This document shows, piece after piece, positions 24,177 to 35,311 of a DNA stretch of 64,000 nt. The stretch lies in assembly GCA_030280995.1 (NCBI GenBank), contig JASXTE010000002.1, positions 27,129,683 to 27,193,682 of the forward strand, written 5' to 3'. The DNA comes from Hemileia vastatrix. Lineage: Eukaryota; Basidiomycota; Pucciniomycetes; Pucciniales; Zaghouaniaceae. The notes below the pieces were generated by a model. It made no database searches. It saw nothing but the letters and a program-made list of their open reading frames with translations, and was not told where the DNA came from. How positions within the stretch are numbered: the first letter of the stretch is position 1; every line of letters starts with the position of its first letter. A program made the position numbers and the translations under genes.

Positions 24177-25894
24177 GTAATTTGTTTGATAAGCATGTTG
24201 GCATGTACAATAACAAATCTTCTTCCACAGGTAATATTGTGGATCCTGGTGAAAGAACAGTTAAACCCTTAAAAAGACAACTTCCTAAAATGAGTAGCCC
24301 CAATGATGTAATTAGAAAATTATCATTTGATGAACCTTTACATTTGTCTTCTACTTCTTTAATTAATCCTTCTCTTGCAATTAAGAATGATTCTGTTTCC
24401 CCTGAAGTCTATACCTTAATTGAGAAAACTTCTGGAGAAATATTGAAAGATACACTTGATTTTAATGTTGTGAAAGACAAACATTTGAGAGATGTGTTAA
24501 TACATGAGAGTGATAGATTGAATAATTTTCACTTGCATTGTAAAGTGAGTTCTTCTGTACAAGATACATCTTATTTTAAAATCAAAGAAACCTTGAATAT
24601 TGTTCTTAGCCAACAAAAACAAATAAGGAGTGACCATAGAGCTATCTCAGATAAGAATATCAATCTGCATAAAACCTTGAGTGAATTGAAACCCCTTATT
24701 GAGGAAAATTATTCATTAAAAGGTGAAATTAAATCTCTACACAATGAGTTGAAAAAGCTAAAAAATGATTTCCATGCACTAAGTACCAAACACACAGCTT
24801 TTGAGGACAGAAATGTTTTATCCCTTGCAAAAATGAATGACCAGATGTCTGAAATTCCAAGGATAAGAAACTGTGTGTCTGGCCTGCACAAAAAATTTAC
24901 AGCCTTAACCATCAATCATTATGGTGTAGATGAGAGTGCTGCCCATAATCTGCATAAGAATAAGGGAAAGGAACCTGAACAGAGAAGCTCTTTTCTTCCC
25001 CATATTCCAGCCATTAAACAAACTGACAATGTGTCTGTAAAGTCCTTTGCTATAAGTAAAAAATCTTTTAATGGTCATGAACCAGCTGTTTCTGTTAATA
25101 ATGAAATCTCTGAACACCTGGCTAAAATTCAAGAATTATTAAAGTTGAATAATTCAAACCAAAAGATGGACCATCTAAGTAGCTGGAAAAATTGGCCCGA
25201 ACTGGATCAATATCCCACTTTTGATGGTGACTCTTCATCTGACTGGCAATACTTTTTTCAGAGAATTGATAATCTGAAAAACTCTTATAAATTGCCAGAT
25301 GAAGAAATTGTCTCTAAATTAATTTCTTTATTTTCCAATGTTGCTTTAATGTGGCATGAATCTGTCTTACTGGACAATCAACATTGTACTTGGGAAGAAT
25401 GGAAAACCTTGATTGAAAATCAATTTGGTGGTTCCAAATTCAGGCTTGCCCAGCAGAGATTATATGAGAATTCTAAATATGCCTCATCCTCTCCTGAAAA
25501 AACTATTGTTTTCCTTATGAAAATTCCAAAAATTCTTAGAGCCATGGATCCTAAAATTGATTATGATATTTGGAGAGATAACATTCTCTATAAATTACCA
25601 AATTCTCTGAGAGATTTGATTGTGGAAAGGACTGAGAATGTGAGAGAGTATTCTTCCTTTATTAATATCTTTAATGAAGTCGTACTAAATCATAAATATG
25701 AACCAAGGAATTATCCTTTTAAAACTTATCATGACCAACAAAAGCCCTCCACAAAACTTCCAGAAAAAACTGGTAGACCCTCTGCCCCAGTTGCTCCAAA
25801 GAAATACGCAACTAATACTTATTTTAAATGTATCAAACCATGGAAAAAAGGACATATTTGTGACAAGAAAATTCATCTTGTAGAACAAAATTAG
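24170..25894 (+). CDS. gag: Gag of element C
   Basis: 574 residues, starting at an ATG that overlaps the ORF1 stop (ATGGTAA). The first 20 residues are read from intron 2. Then follow SFDEPLHLSSTSLINPSLAI, a coiled coil (residues about 120-220), the gag core KNWPELDQYPTFDGDSSSDW (near 340), LPNSLRDLIVERTENV, a linker PVAPKKYATN and a zinc knuckle CIKPWKKGHIC lacking its first Cys partner (Tyr-Phe-Lys before). It ends in TAG at 25,892, where element E continues with Asp/Glu codons. Gag would build the cytoplasmic particle. Confidence 0.7.
   Translation: MVSNLFDKHVGMYNNKSSSTGNIVDPGERTVKPLKRQLPKMSSPNDVIRKLSFDEPLHLSSTSLINPSLAIKNDSVSPEVYTLIEKTSGEILKDTLDFNVVKDKHLRDVLIHESDRLNNFHLHCKVSSSVQDTSYFKIKETLNIVLSQQKQIRSDHRAISDKNINLHKTLSELKPLIEENYSLKGEIKSLHNELKKLKNDFHALSTKHTAFEDRNVLSLAKMNDQMSEIPRIRNCVSGLHKKFTALTINHYGVDESAAHNLHKNKGKEPEQRSSFLPHIPAIKQTDNVSVKSFAISKKSFNGHEPAVSVNNEISEHLAKIQELLKLNNSNQKMDHLSSWKNWPELDQYPTFDGDSSSDWQYFFQRIDNLKNSYKLPDEEIVSKLISLFSNVALMWHESVLLDNQHCTWEEWKTLIENQFGGSKFRLAQQRLYENSKYASSSPEKTIVFLMKIPKILRAMDPKIDYDIWRDNILYKLPNSLRDLIVERTENVREYSSFINIFNEVVLNHKYEPRNYPFKTYHDQQKPSTKLPEKTGRPSAPVAPKKYATNTYFKCIKPWKKGHICDKKIHLVEQN
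24173..24230 (+). other. Intron 2 of element C
   Basis: 58 nt, donor GTAAGTAATT, pyrimidine-rich TCTTCTTCCACAG acceptor, ACAATAAC as a possible branch region. Removing it gives CATG-GTAATATTG, which is the sequence arrangement found in element E at 49,694-49,706. When retained it keeps the ATG at 24,170 in frame with gag. Confidence 0.7.
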
Positions 25895-26108
25895 GAATCT
25901 GAAAATACTCAATGTTATCTTGATGATTCCTCCAGTGACTTTAATAGCAATATCTCTTATGACCATGAGTCTTCTCAGGAAGTTCTGGTTTTAGAAAAGG
26001 ATATCTATATTTAGATAATTGGTCTGATAATTGTGATATTGACTTATCTTCTGTATAAAATGCTTAATTAATTAGAGATATTACTGGGGTTCCATTTTAA
26101 TATCACCT

Positions 26109-29100
26109 TTGAGGGCACCAGTTATCATTAATGGTAAAAATGTTGAGGTTACTCTTGACTCTGGTGCTGGAGGAAGCGTAGTGTCTGAGAAATCACTTGC
26201 TTCTGTAGATAAGGATTATCAATGCAAATTATTACCTATAACATCTGAAAAATGGAAAGGTTATGGTTCTGTTTTATGTCCCATTGGCAAATACAAAACC
26301 ACTGTATCCTTTAAATATAATGGTGGTTTTGTCAGAGCTATTTGTGAATTTGTTTTGATGAAAAATGACAATTTAAGAAATTGGTTTATCATGTGAAATG
26401 ATATTTTAACCATGTTTGGCATTAAATTGGATCCTGCAAATAATTGTTTTACTTTGGGAATGAATGGAAAAAGAAAATTTAAAATTTCTTCTTCTAAAAA
26501 GCATTCTGCACCCTTATTAAAATCTTGTCTTTCTTTGATCCAATTTAAAGATAGAAAAACAGAGGAAATGAATGTATTATTGTCTGAAATTGAAAAAACT
26601 TCATTTTGTTATCAATTAACTGATGACCAAAAAGATTCAATAGTAGCCTTAATTACATCTTTCCCAATGGCTTTTGCTCATGGTTCCCAGGTGTTAGTCT
26701 TGTTTAAAGATGAAATGAAAATTTCTCTACCCTGAAATTTGGATGAAATACCTCCTATCCTAAAGAAAAAATCTTACACTGCTTCTCCCACAAAGAGAAA
26801 AGATATAAAAGATAATATCTCCACTTTATTGAATATGAATATTATTGAAAAAGTAGATGTTACACCAAAATATTGTGTCATCTCTCCAGTTTTAATCTCT
26901 TATGAAAAAGATAAAGCTAGACTTTGTGGAGATTATAGAGCATTAAATACTTATACTGTGGATGATATTTACCCATTACCCAGAATTAGCTCTATACATG
27001 CTACCTTGCAAGGTGCAAAATGCATAAGCTGTCTGGATGGGAATAAAGGTTATCATCAAATACCTGTTGAACAGTCTTCCCAAAATTTTTTGCTAATTGC
27101 AACCCATATGGGAATTTATAAATATTTTAGGATGCCTTTTGGCCCTAAAAATGCCCCTTCAGTATTCCAAAGAGTGATGGATAAGACATTTCATCAAGAG
27201 ATAATTGAAGGTTGGTTAATGGTTTATATTGATGACATCATAGTTTTTTCTAAAACTTTTGATGAACATTTACAACACTTGAGTAAAGTCTTCCAGAAAA
27301 TTGATGAAATTAACATGACTTTATCCTTAAAAAAGTGTAAATTTGGGTTTCAATCCTTAAAAGTCCTGGGTCATGTTGTGTGTGGCTTAAAGATCTGTTT
27401 AGACCAAGGAAAAGTTGCTGCTATCCAAAATGTGTCAGAACCAACTTCTGTAAAAGAAATACAGAGTTTTTTGGGAATGTGTGGCTACTATAGAAAATAA
27501 ATAAAAAATCATCAATTCATAGCCTAACCACTTACCAAACTAACAAGAAAAGATGTAGCTTATATATGGAATGAGGACAGTCAAAGAGCATTTGATACAT
27601 TAAAAAGATTTTTAATTTCAGCTCCAATCCTTTCCCTTCCAGATTTTAATAAGCCTTTTGTTCTTTATACAGATTCAAGCTCTATTTGCCTTGGAGCTGC
27701 TCTTCATCAAAAACAAATTATTTATGAAATAGTTTCAGAAGTAGTAATCTGTTATATTTCAAGAACCTTAAGAAAAAGTGAATTGAAATATGGTGCCACT
27801 CAATTAGAGTGCTTAGCAGTTGTATGGACTTTCAAAAAGCTTCATTATTATTTATATTATTAAAAGTTTGAATTAGTTACTGATTGCAGTGCTGTTATAT
27901 CCCTCTTAAACTTGAAAAAACCAAGTAGACATATGTTTAGATGGCAACTAGCTGTTCAAGAATACAGAGGTAGAATCACTTTTATTCACAGAGCTGGAAA
28001 TTTTCATTCAAATGTTGATATGTTTTCCAGATTACCTCTTCCAAATGATGTATCAAATCCAGCCTATGTACCTGAAGATGATACAGTACATATACATGGT
28101 ATATACATTGTTGATATGGAAGAAGAACTGTTACAATTAATTCTGGATACATATGATCATGATTCTGATTTGAATAAATATGTTACTATCTTGAATGATC
28201 CAAAGAATGCTTCTATCCAAGCATTGATAAAAACTTGTCTTCCAAAGTACCAGAGTGCTTTGAATAAAGGAGAGTTTTCCATTGAAGATGGTTATATTTA
28301 CTACAGGAGAAAACTGAACAATGTCATTTTTATCCCTCCTTCCATGAAAGAAACCATCTTAAAACTATGTCATGATGATATATTAGCATGATATTTTGAT
28401 CTTGAAAAAACCATTACCAGAATCAAAAACACTGCTTGGTGGGCTAATATGTCAGAAGTCACTAAATTGTATGTTGAATCTTGTGATTCTTGTCAAAAAT
28501 ATAAAAGATTGACAGGTAAATAAGCAGGATTGTTAAAACATATTGAAGCACCTGATGCTCCTTGGCAAATCATTAACATGGATTTTGTCACTGTTCTTCC
28601 TGTAGCAGGTTAAGACAGTTATAACTCTTGTTGGGTAATGGTGGATAGATTCACCAAGATGTGCAAATTTATTCCCACACACAAAGATGTATCCACAAAG
28701 GAATTAGCTTTCTTATTGTGGACTTACATTCTTAATATTGTTGGATTTCAAAAAGCCATTATCTCTGATAGAGATCCAAAATTTACATCAGAGTTTTGGA
28801 CCTCTTTGATGGATATTTGTAGCTGTGATTTAAATTTGTCTACAGCTCACCATCCTCAGACTGATGGTCTAGCTGAAAGAATTATTCAAACTCTGAAAGA
28901 AATGATTAGAAAGTATTGTGCCTTTGGATTAGAATATAAAGACAATGACAGATTTACTCATGACTGGGTTACTCTATTGCATTGTCTTGAGTTTGCTTAT
29001 AATAGCACTGTTCATTCTGTCACTGAGAAAAAGATTTTTGAGCTTTGGTTAGTTTGTGTCCCAAAAACTCCTGCTCAAATTCTCAATAATAAATTACCTA

Positions 29101-29664
29101 AGTTGTAACTACACCCTGGTGTAAAATCTTTTATGCAAATGCAACAGCTATGCAGAAAACATGCTCAAAGCTGTATTGATAAAGCATTTGAATATGAAAA
29201 GAAGAGATGGGATAAATCCCATAATAAATACACATTTAACAAGGGTGATGAAGTGTTGATATCTACTGTCCATTTCAATCTACAAGGTAACAACAAATTA
29301 AAAGATCCTTTTGTGGCACCATTTGTTGTTAAAAGAATGATTGGAGATTATGCAGTAGAAGTTGTATTGCATTCTCCATATGATAGGAAACATCCTGTTT
29401 TCCCATTTTTTTCTTAAGCCTTATACTTCCAACTGTGACTTATTTCCCAACTGAAGAGGAAGACCTAAGAAAAACCCTCAGGAAGTCACAGAAACTGCAG
29501 TAATTTATAAAGTTCTCAATGATAGAATTATCATTTCTGAAAAAGGTACTGAATATTTATTGAGTTATAAGAACAAATCATTTGAACATGATGCATGGAT
29601 ACCTGGTAAGGAAATTTCAAATCTTCCTACTCTGTTAAAAAAGTTTAAAAAGAAAAAATCATAG
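26109..29664 (+). pseudogene. pol: Protease to chromodomain polyprotein of C
   Basis: The protease carries VTLDSGAGGSVVSEKSL (about 26,150-26,200), broken by TGA at 26,394. RT spans 26,739-27,500 with YIDDIIVFSK near 27,220 and a TAA after GYYRK. The RNase H region (27,540-27,910) has several stops, and its catalytic segment reads YTDSSS. Integrase pieces are 27,912-28,391 and 28,638-29,108, with HHPQTDGLAER. A chromodomain-like end follows to TAG at 29,662-29,664. The first integrase His-containing segment has AGH changed to a stop (28,389). There is no functional product, and about ten lesions are visible. Confidence 0.9.
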
Positions 29665-29679
29665 CATTTTTTTATTGTT

Positions 29680-29696
29680 TTTTTAGAGTGAGGGAG
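29680..29696 (+). other. Polypurine tract of element C
   Basis: TTTTAGAGTGAGGGAG ending directly at the TGTCAGCC of the 3' LTR. Confidence 0.65.
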
Positions 29697-30999
29697 TGTC
29701 AGCCAGGCTATACCAGGAGCCCAGTAAATGTTATGTCAATTTAATGAAACCAAAAGAGGGCGTAAAAATATGCTTATTATGTATATAAATTAATATTATA
29801 CTGAATAATGAAATGATATAAGTATTTTATTAAATATATACAAAATAAGTATTATATTAATTTCATTATTATATAAATTATATATACATTTAAATTAAGC
29901 ATAATAAATTTTATATTCTAAAAATTATGGTGCATTTTTATTTATTTAATAAAGACAAATAATTAATTAATTAATTATAAACATATATTATAACTATAAG
30001 TATAAAATTAGCTTATAATGTAATTAAATTAATTAATTAAATTTATATATTAAATAAAACCTTACATATGTTATTAAACAATAATATTGGGAGCTTTTTG
30101 GATTCCTAATTGTTTCATTTAAATATTAAAAAAGTTAAAACACTTATTTAAATATATTATTAATGTTTCATCCTAAAAATTAGTAATGTTGTTATAATAA
30201 GTATTTGTTTTAAATTAAATTAATTATTACACTAGTAAAAGTAATTAAAATAATTGATTATTCATGTTTTATACTAAATCAATCAATTACATTATTTTTC
30301 ACATGTTAAAATAAGTTATTTTCATGTTTCACTTAAAATTGGTTATTATTTAAAAAGATTATAAGACATGTTTTAAATTAATTCAATTATTTTTATGTGT
30401 CTCAAACTTATTTAATTACTCACTAATTTCATGGTAACTTTTTGGGATTAAATTGGTGGATATTTAGGCTCTAACTCATGTGTTTTAGTCAATTGTGTTA
30501 TATTTCCCGTTATACTTACTCAGAATCATTTAATTGTTTTTATATTTTTATTACTTTTTTTCTATAATGTTTAATGACGCTTCTGAGGGCCCCTTGCCTA
30601 TATAAGGGCCTTGGTTAACCCCCTGTAGCCAGACCACTTACTATACACTAACCATTTCAGCATATTTTTTAATATAATACATTTATTTTTATTTTTATTA
30701 GTACTACAATTCTAATCTAAATTTTATATAAATATCTAAGGTTGCAATAGGTCTATTAATAATAACAGTGTTTTCCATGCAGAGATAGTAATACTTATTT
30801 TAAATAAATATATTATAAGTTATTAAGCCTCACCGTTGTGTCAAATCCCAATAAATTCTCTTCACCTTCTTTTTTCTAAAATAACTATATTAATTTATTA
30901 CTTCATTTCTCTACCTTCTAAACCTTTTCCTATTTTTTCCTCCTCCACCTCTCTGTTCTTTCCATCTTCTTCTTCCTCTTCTAGACTTCCGGCCAATAT
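29697..30999 (+). repeat. 3' LTR of element C
   Basis: Starts TGTCAGCCAGGCTATACCAG, carries TATATAAGGGCC at 30,599-30,610 and ends CTTCCGGCCAATA. It resembles the element E LTR more than its own 5' partner in the first 300 bp. Confidence 0.75.
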
Positions 31000-31000
31000 T

Positions 31001-31413
31001 CTTTATAGAAAAACCTTATTATTTGAAAATATCTTTTGGAATATTCTTTTTCTTCTTTTATACACCTGTATATAGGCTTTTTATTCCGTGCTTTGTCTCT
31101 CTTTTGCCTATATAAGGCCTCCCTTTTTCTGGCTGTTTGGAGAATCAATTTTACTTATTTATTATCCCATTAAAACATTTATTATACTAATTATTTTATT
31201 AATATTTATTACTCTAGTATTTACGTTCCCGTAATTCTAAGATTTTTAAATATAAGTATAGTTATAAAAAAATTTATACCTCTTTTAAGTTGAGTAAAAT
31301 AAATAAAAGATAGATTATATGTACCTTTGACTCTGAAACCTAAAATTTACCTATCACTGCCATTGGACTTCCGTTAAAAACCATCTAGACCATCAGGACC
31401 CTTCAAAAGTATT
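31001..31413 (+). repeat. Plus-oriented LTR fragment (B-type), tail half
   Basis: Homologous to the reverse complement of about 12,437 down to 12,024: AATATCTTTTGGAATATTC, then GCCTATATAAGGCCTCCC (31,108-31,125), then CATTGGACTTCCGTTAAAAA and a CTAGAC-containing end. It begins exactly where element C ends, at the LTR position matching the left flank of C but in opposite orientation. Confidence 0.65.
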
Positions 31414-31447
31414 GGTGCATCAACAACAATTTGGATAGGCTCCCAAG

Positions 31448-31622
31448 TGTCAAGGGCCCTTTTTGTCTAGAAGGTTTTATCAGAAGTCCAATGGCAGTGA
31501 AAGAAGGAAAAACTCAAGATTTCAAGGAAGGTACATAACTTTTATCTTTTATAATATATTACTCAAGTTAAAGGTAAGGGGGTATTATTATCATTACTTG
31601 GAAGGATTAGAATTACACTGTA
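31448..31622 (-). repeat. Minus-oriented LTR tail, first piece
   Basis: Starts TGTCAAGGGCCCTTTTTGTC on the plus strand and matches LTR tails at 19,860-19,973. It stops near 31,622. The continuation of the same LTR appears at 44,681-45,237, so about 13 kb has been inserted between. Together with 31,001-31,413 it forms a tail-to-tail inverted pair separated by about 34 bp. Confidence 0.55.
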
Positions 31623-32258
31623 GACAATTCTATAGTACTAGCTATAGGCCTTGACCAAGGGAGTTGGAGAAAAACCAGAGAGAAAATCCCCTGTCCCTTT
31701 AGAAAAATAGAGTGAGATTTACTTGCTAAAGTAAGTTGGTTCCTGTTTTGCTAAAGCTCCTGTTTAACACACTTGACTGCTTGATGAGCCAAGAAAGTAG
31801 TCCCCAGATAGACTATCAGACCAAAGAACTGAACTGTAGAACAAAGTCCACACCAGAGACAGCAAAGATACTTGATGTAGGCTGCAAATCCACACCAGAG
31901 ACAGCAATAATACTTGCTATAGCTTGCAAGACTATAACAGAGAAAACAGTTGCCAAAGTTAAGTTAAATGAAGAATTCACTTGCAACAAACACAGCCATT
32001 TGTGGCCAGAAAACAGTGAAAACTGAGTGAGGAACAATGATATCACCTCCGGATGGTTGTATGATGATTAAGGTTGTCCCAAACTGTCTTCTTCACTATG
32101 TACACACAGACCACTAACTAAGAGCCCATGCACACCCACCAATCTGGCGCCTGTACCCGCCAAAGTGCATAAAAAACCCTCCTGAAGCGCTCCCCAACCA
32201 CCTAAAACAGAGGCGGGCGGGCCGCCCGACATCGGAGATGCTGCCTGAAGCGGCCCGG
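31623..32258. other. Unclassified insert, left part
   Basis: Sequence unlike the LTRs, with a 45-bp unit repeated twice (CCACACCAGAGACAGCAA at about 31,848 and 31,892) and a GC-rich end (32,140-32,258) with GGCGGGCGGGCCGCCCG. A 96-codon open frame at 31,736 reflects the tandem unit and shows no recognisable domain. The insert appears to continue at 44,217-44,680 beyond element D. Its class is unknown. Confidence 0.4.
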
Positions 32259-33342
32259 TATGGTAAGGTAAACTCTTACAGTCGCCTTGCTGTAAGCAGA
32301 ATCCGGAGGAGATATGTGGATTTAGCCGAAAACCCCGTCCTTCCAACAAAAAAAATATCAAAATGGGAATTCTAAATCACTAAGCTAACCAATCTACTTG
32401 GATCTGATTTATAAAATAATGAAACTCTAAAATATTTAACGCTTATTGAGATCGAGATAAAAGTGGCTGTTGATAAAGAAATACTGAATACAACAATTAA
32501 GGTGTACCAGTGAAAGATCTGAAAAGATTGACTTTTATGTTTTTATAATATTTTTAATTTTTATGAGACAGCAATAATCAAGTCCCAGTGATGAAGACCT
32601 TTCTAAAGATACCCTGTATGAAGTGTGATTTTAATTGTTGAGTAGTATTTCTAAAATGTTATATATAAAATATAAAGTTATAAGGGTATTACAATTTATT
32701 TTAATTTGTTGAGTAATAAAAAAAATGAGACCGTGGTGGTCAATGATTAAGCTGAATGATGTGTCCCCCCTCTCAATTTCGAGTTTGAGAAGCGCTTAAG
32801 TATTCCTAGTCACGTGCCTAAGTTTTCCCCTCCAGAGCTCTTCCAGAGTCAATCCGGAGTCCGTCCGGACTTCCGGACTCAATTTAGAACCTTAAAAACA
32901 TAATAAAAAATCTAGAAAAATTACACATAATAGAGCTACTTCCCTTTACATACCAAACTAATTTTCGTAGTCTGCGCAGCTCTAATTACCCCGTGAAAAT
33001 TCATCAAAGTTAAGTAATTTTTGAAAACATAAATATTTCTATAAAACTTTAAAATTCATTTAAAAATATAAAAAAAATAGTAAAAATTCTGGGAAAATTT
33101 CCCAAGGTTCTTGAGTGACTTGACTTGATACTTATAAATTTTTTAGACCGTAAAAATAAGTTTTCTCCGTAAAATAAATTGTATTTGTGTAGGCATTCGC
33201 TCGTGACCGATTTCTTCATATTTTAAACTCCAAAATAAATTAAATAAAACCCTTTTTATAAAAAAATAATAACACCAATCTTGCACGCCGTAATAACTCC
33301 ATTTACATATTTAGGTGCCGTACTAAACTTTAGGCTACCACA
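32259..33342 (-). repeat. 3' LTR of element D
   Basis: 1,084 bp, starting TATGGTAAGG and ending GGCTACCACA on the plus strand. Near its start CTTACAG and CTGTAAG (32,274-32,296) form an inverted repeat. It lacks the extra GTACGGAGTCC present in the partner. About seven substitutions separate the two LTRs. Confidence 0.92.
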
Positions 33343-33352
33343 TCCTCCCTCC
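33343..33352 (-). other. Polypurine tract of element D
   Basis: The minus strand reads GGAGGGAGGA directly before the TGTGG start of the 3' LTR. Confidence 0.65.
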
Positions 33353-33465
33353 AATTGTGAATGTCCCCATTCTTAAAACTTTGCATAAGTGGTTGAACAC
33401 AATATTCATCTTTAACCTTCAACCACCATCTTCTTTAATCAACTATAAAATTTATCTTCATCAAT

Positions 33466-34160
33466 ATGTCTTCCAAAGAACTTGTCGCTCCATGTGAACT
33501 CTGCGCTTGATACCAGGTACCTTGTTTAATGTCCAACCCTAATCTTCCTGGCAGAACAGCTTGCGACTTATGCCGTGTGAAAAAAGTCAAATGCAACCGG
33601 CCAATAGTTCCTTCTAAAACAAACGTATATTTAGGACCAGCAGCTCTCCCTGATCCCTCAACTTCTGAAAAGCGATCCAAAATTCCTGTCTTCTTAAAAC
33701 GAATAAGATCAAAAACAGCTTCAAAAGTTCAATCTTCATCAACGGATCCCGGCCTAATTTTGCCTTCACAAGATCCTAATCCTATAACGCCAGTACCCCC
33801 AACTAACTTTGCTGAGACTATGTTTCCTGGCTCTAAATGTAAGACCCTATTTATCTTACTAAAAAAAAAACTTTTAATCAAAATTGACTAAACCTACGAC
33901 TTAATAACATATTTGAACTTCTAGCTGTCAAAATAACCAACACTGATGATGTTGGTAGAGTGAAGACGGACTATATCAATCATTACCCAAATTTTCATCG
34001 CTATCTTTTTCTTGACTTTACTAATGAGTTGAAACGAAAAATGCTGGCCTATTTTCAAGAAACTCCAGCTAATAACCATGAAGACCTCATGAAAAGAAGA
34101 ATTTTAATGCAAAGCTTTGATAATGATGTTGAACAATTTCAAAGAAATTATCTTTTCTAA
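33466..34160 (+). pseudogene. Antisense cargo gene 1: binuclear zinc-cluster-like protein, one nonsense codon
   Basis: Exon 1 is 33,466-33,838. The intron is 33,839-33,924 (86 nt; GTAAGA donor, GACTAAAC branch-like, TTCTAG acceptor). Exon 2 is 33,925-34,160. Together they make 202 codons. The N-terminus has six cysteines spaced C-x2-C-x6-C-x12-C-x2-C-x6-C: CELC, then Cys after YQVP, then ACDLCRVKKVKC. This is the spacing of fungal Zn2Cys6 DNA-binding domains, with the basic half second. Codon 15 is TGA (33,508-33,510), between the second and third cysteines; CGA to TGA is the simplest origin. A Ser/Pro-rich linker follows. Exon 2 encodes a helical domain with MLAYFQETP and QFQRNY that resembles the second cargo gene. 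It may be a DNA-binding regulator, by motif only. Confidence 0.6.
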
Positions 34161-34747
34161 CAGTATAACTTGATAAAATTTTGTTTTTGCTTGGTCTTCT
34201 TAAACTTTCAACATAAATGATGTTTTCTTTCTTCTCTGGCCTGATATAACATAAAATAAAATAATATAAATCTTGTGATGATTCCACTACTGAGAGCAAG
34301 GTTTGAATCCCTTCAGACTCCCATATACCAGTCTTCCTTCTTGTCACAGCATTGAGAGAGTGGATCTTCCTATGAGCCGAATACTCCTTATTCCAACCTC
34401 ATAGGGCCCCCCACTGAGCCAAATTCTATGATTCCAATCTCGCCATAAGGTCCTCCAAGCTTCACACCAAAAAAATAGCCTAACTATGAGGCACTAAAAA
34501 AAATCATTCCCTAAAATCCAACTACCATCCTAACTTCTGATTCCTTCATCACAATTTTCAAACTTTGCTATACAGCAAACCCATAAAATACTTTTGCCAG
34601 GCTTCCAATAATAATATTAACTTTAGACCATGTTAAAGCGCCACAAATTTCACCTAATTAACCATTATGCTTTCTTTAGCATCATCACCACCTAAAGTTT
34701 TAACCTCCTAAAGCTATCAGCACCCAATTCCAGAAATAATTGAATAA
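34161..34747. other. Noncoding DNA between the cargo genes
   Basis: No gene is supported. The sequence is mixed, with several CC-rich patches (34,400-34,450) and no repeat of obvious family. Confidence 0.4.
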
Positions 34748-35216
34748 CCAGTTTAGAGTCTTAGGGGACAGTGATAAATTAAAAGATTGAATTGAGTTTT
34801 CCAAACAAGATTGACATTCCAATTTAAAGTCTTGGTAGACCAAACATATAATCGATTGCCAGTTTATGGTCTTGGTGGACCAAAGATCGTTTAAGTGCAT
34901 AAATATCTTGATATATTCCTAAGTAAGGCCTAGGCTTGACCAAAGATTGAATAAATTTGATAATCCAGTTTAATGTCATAGTGGACCAAACATTTGATCG
35001 ACAAGTAATCCAGTATAAGGCCATAGTGGTCCAATGAATGTTGAATTATCCTGCAGATATTAATTTTCCAGTTTAAAGTCATAGTGGACTAAACAATGAA
35101 TGAACTACCAGTTTAAAGTCATGGTGGACCAAACATTTAATCGATAAAAAATCCAGTTTAAGGTCATGGTGGACCCAACAGCTTGATAACAGTCCAGTTT
35201 AAGGTCTTGGTGGACC
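34748..35216 (+). repeat. Cluster of nine covarying hairpin motifs upstream of cargo gene 2
   Basis: Copies at about 34,748, 34,819, 34,859, 34,965, 35,010, 35,068, 35,108, 35,153 and 35,194, all on the plus strand, roughly 23 bp each. The consensus is CCAGTTTA, one or two bases, a 4-base half-stem ending TC, a 6-base loop such as ATGGTG, and the matching half-stem starting GA. Stems seen include GGTC/GACC and AGTC/GACT. Spacing is 40-110 bp and irregular. A degenerate tenth copy may lie at 34,921-34,942. Confidence 0.8.
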
Positions 35217-35311
35217 TAACAACTTCTCTATCCTTGAACCCAGATTCTGCCACCAGCTTTCTTCATCCTAGTTTCAAGTTTTCTTCTTCAAAAAAAATAT
35301 CTCCTAACAAG

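Larger units (their letters stand above)
21874..30999 (+). mobile_element. Ty3/gypsy chromovirus C, decayed, with unlike LTRs
   Basis: Plus-strand element with ORF1, gag, protease, RT, RNase H, integrase and chromodomain in order. Compared with element E it lacks about 228 bp of leader just after the 5' LTR, where the primer-binding site should lie. Its two LTRs are far more different from each other than those of D or E. The left flank is a minus-oriented LTR fragment and the right flank a plus-oriented fragment of the same LTR region, so no clean target duplication is visible. It is inactive. Confidence 0.85.

Noticed and set aside
31736..32026. 96-codon open frame
   Set aside because: It is generated by the 45-bp tandem unit and lacks any recognisable domain.
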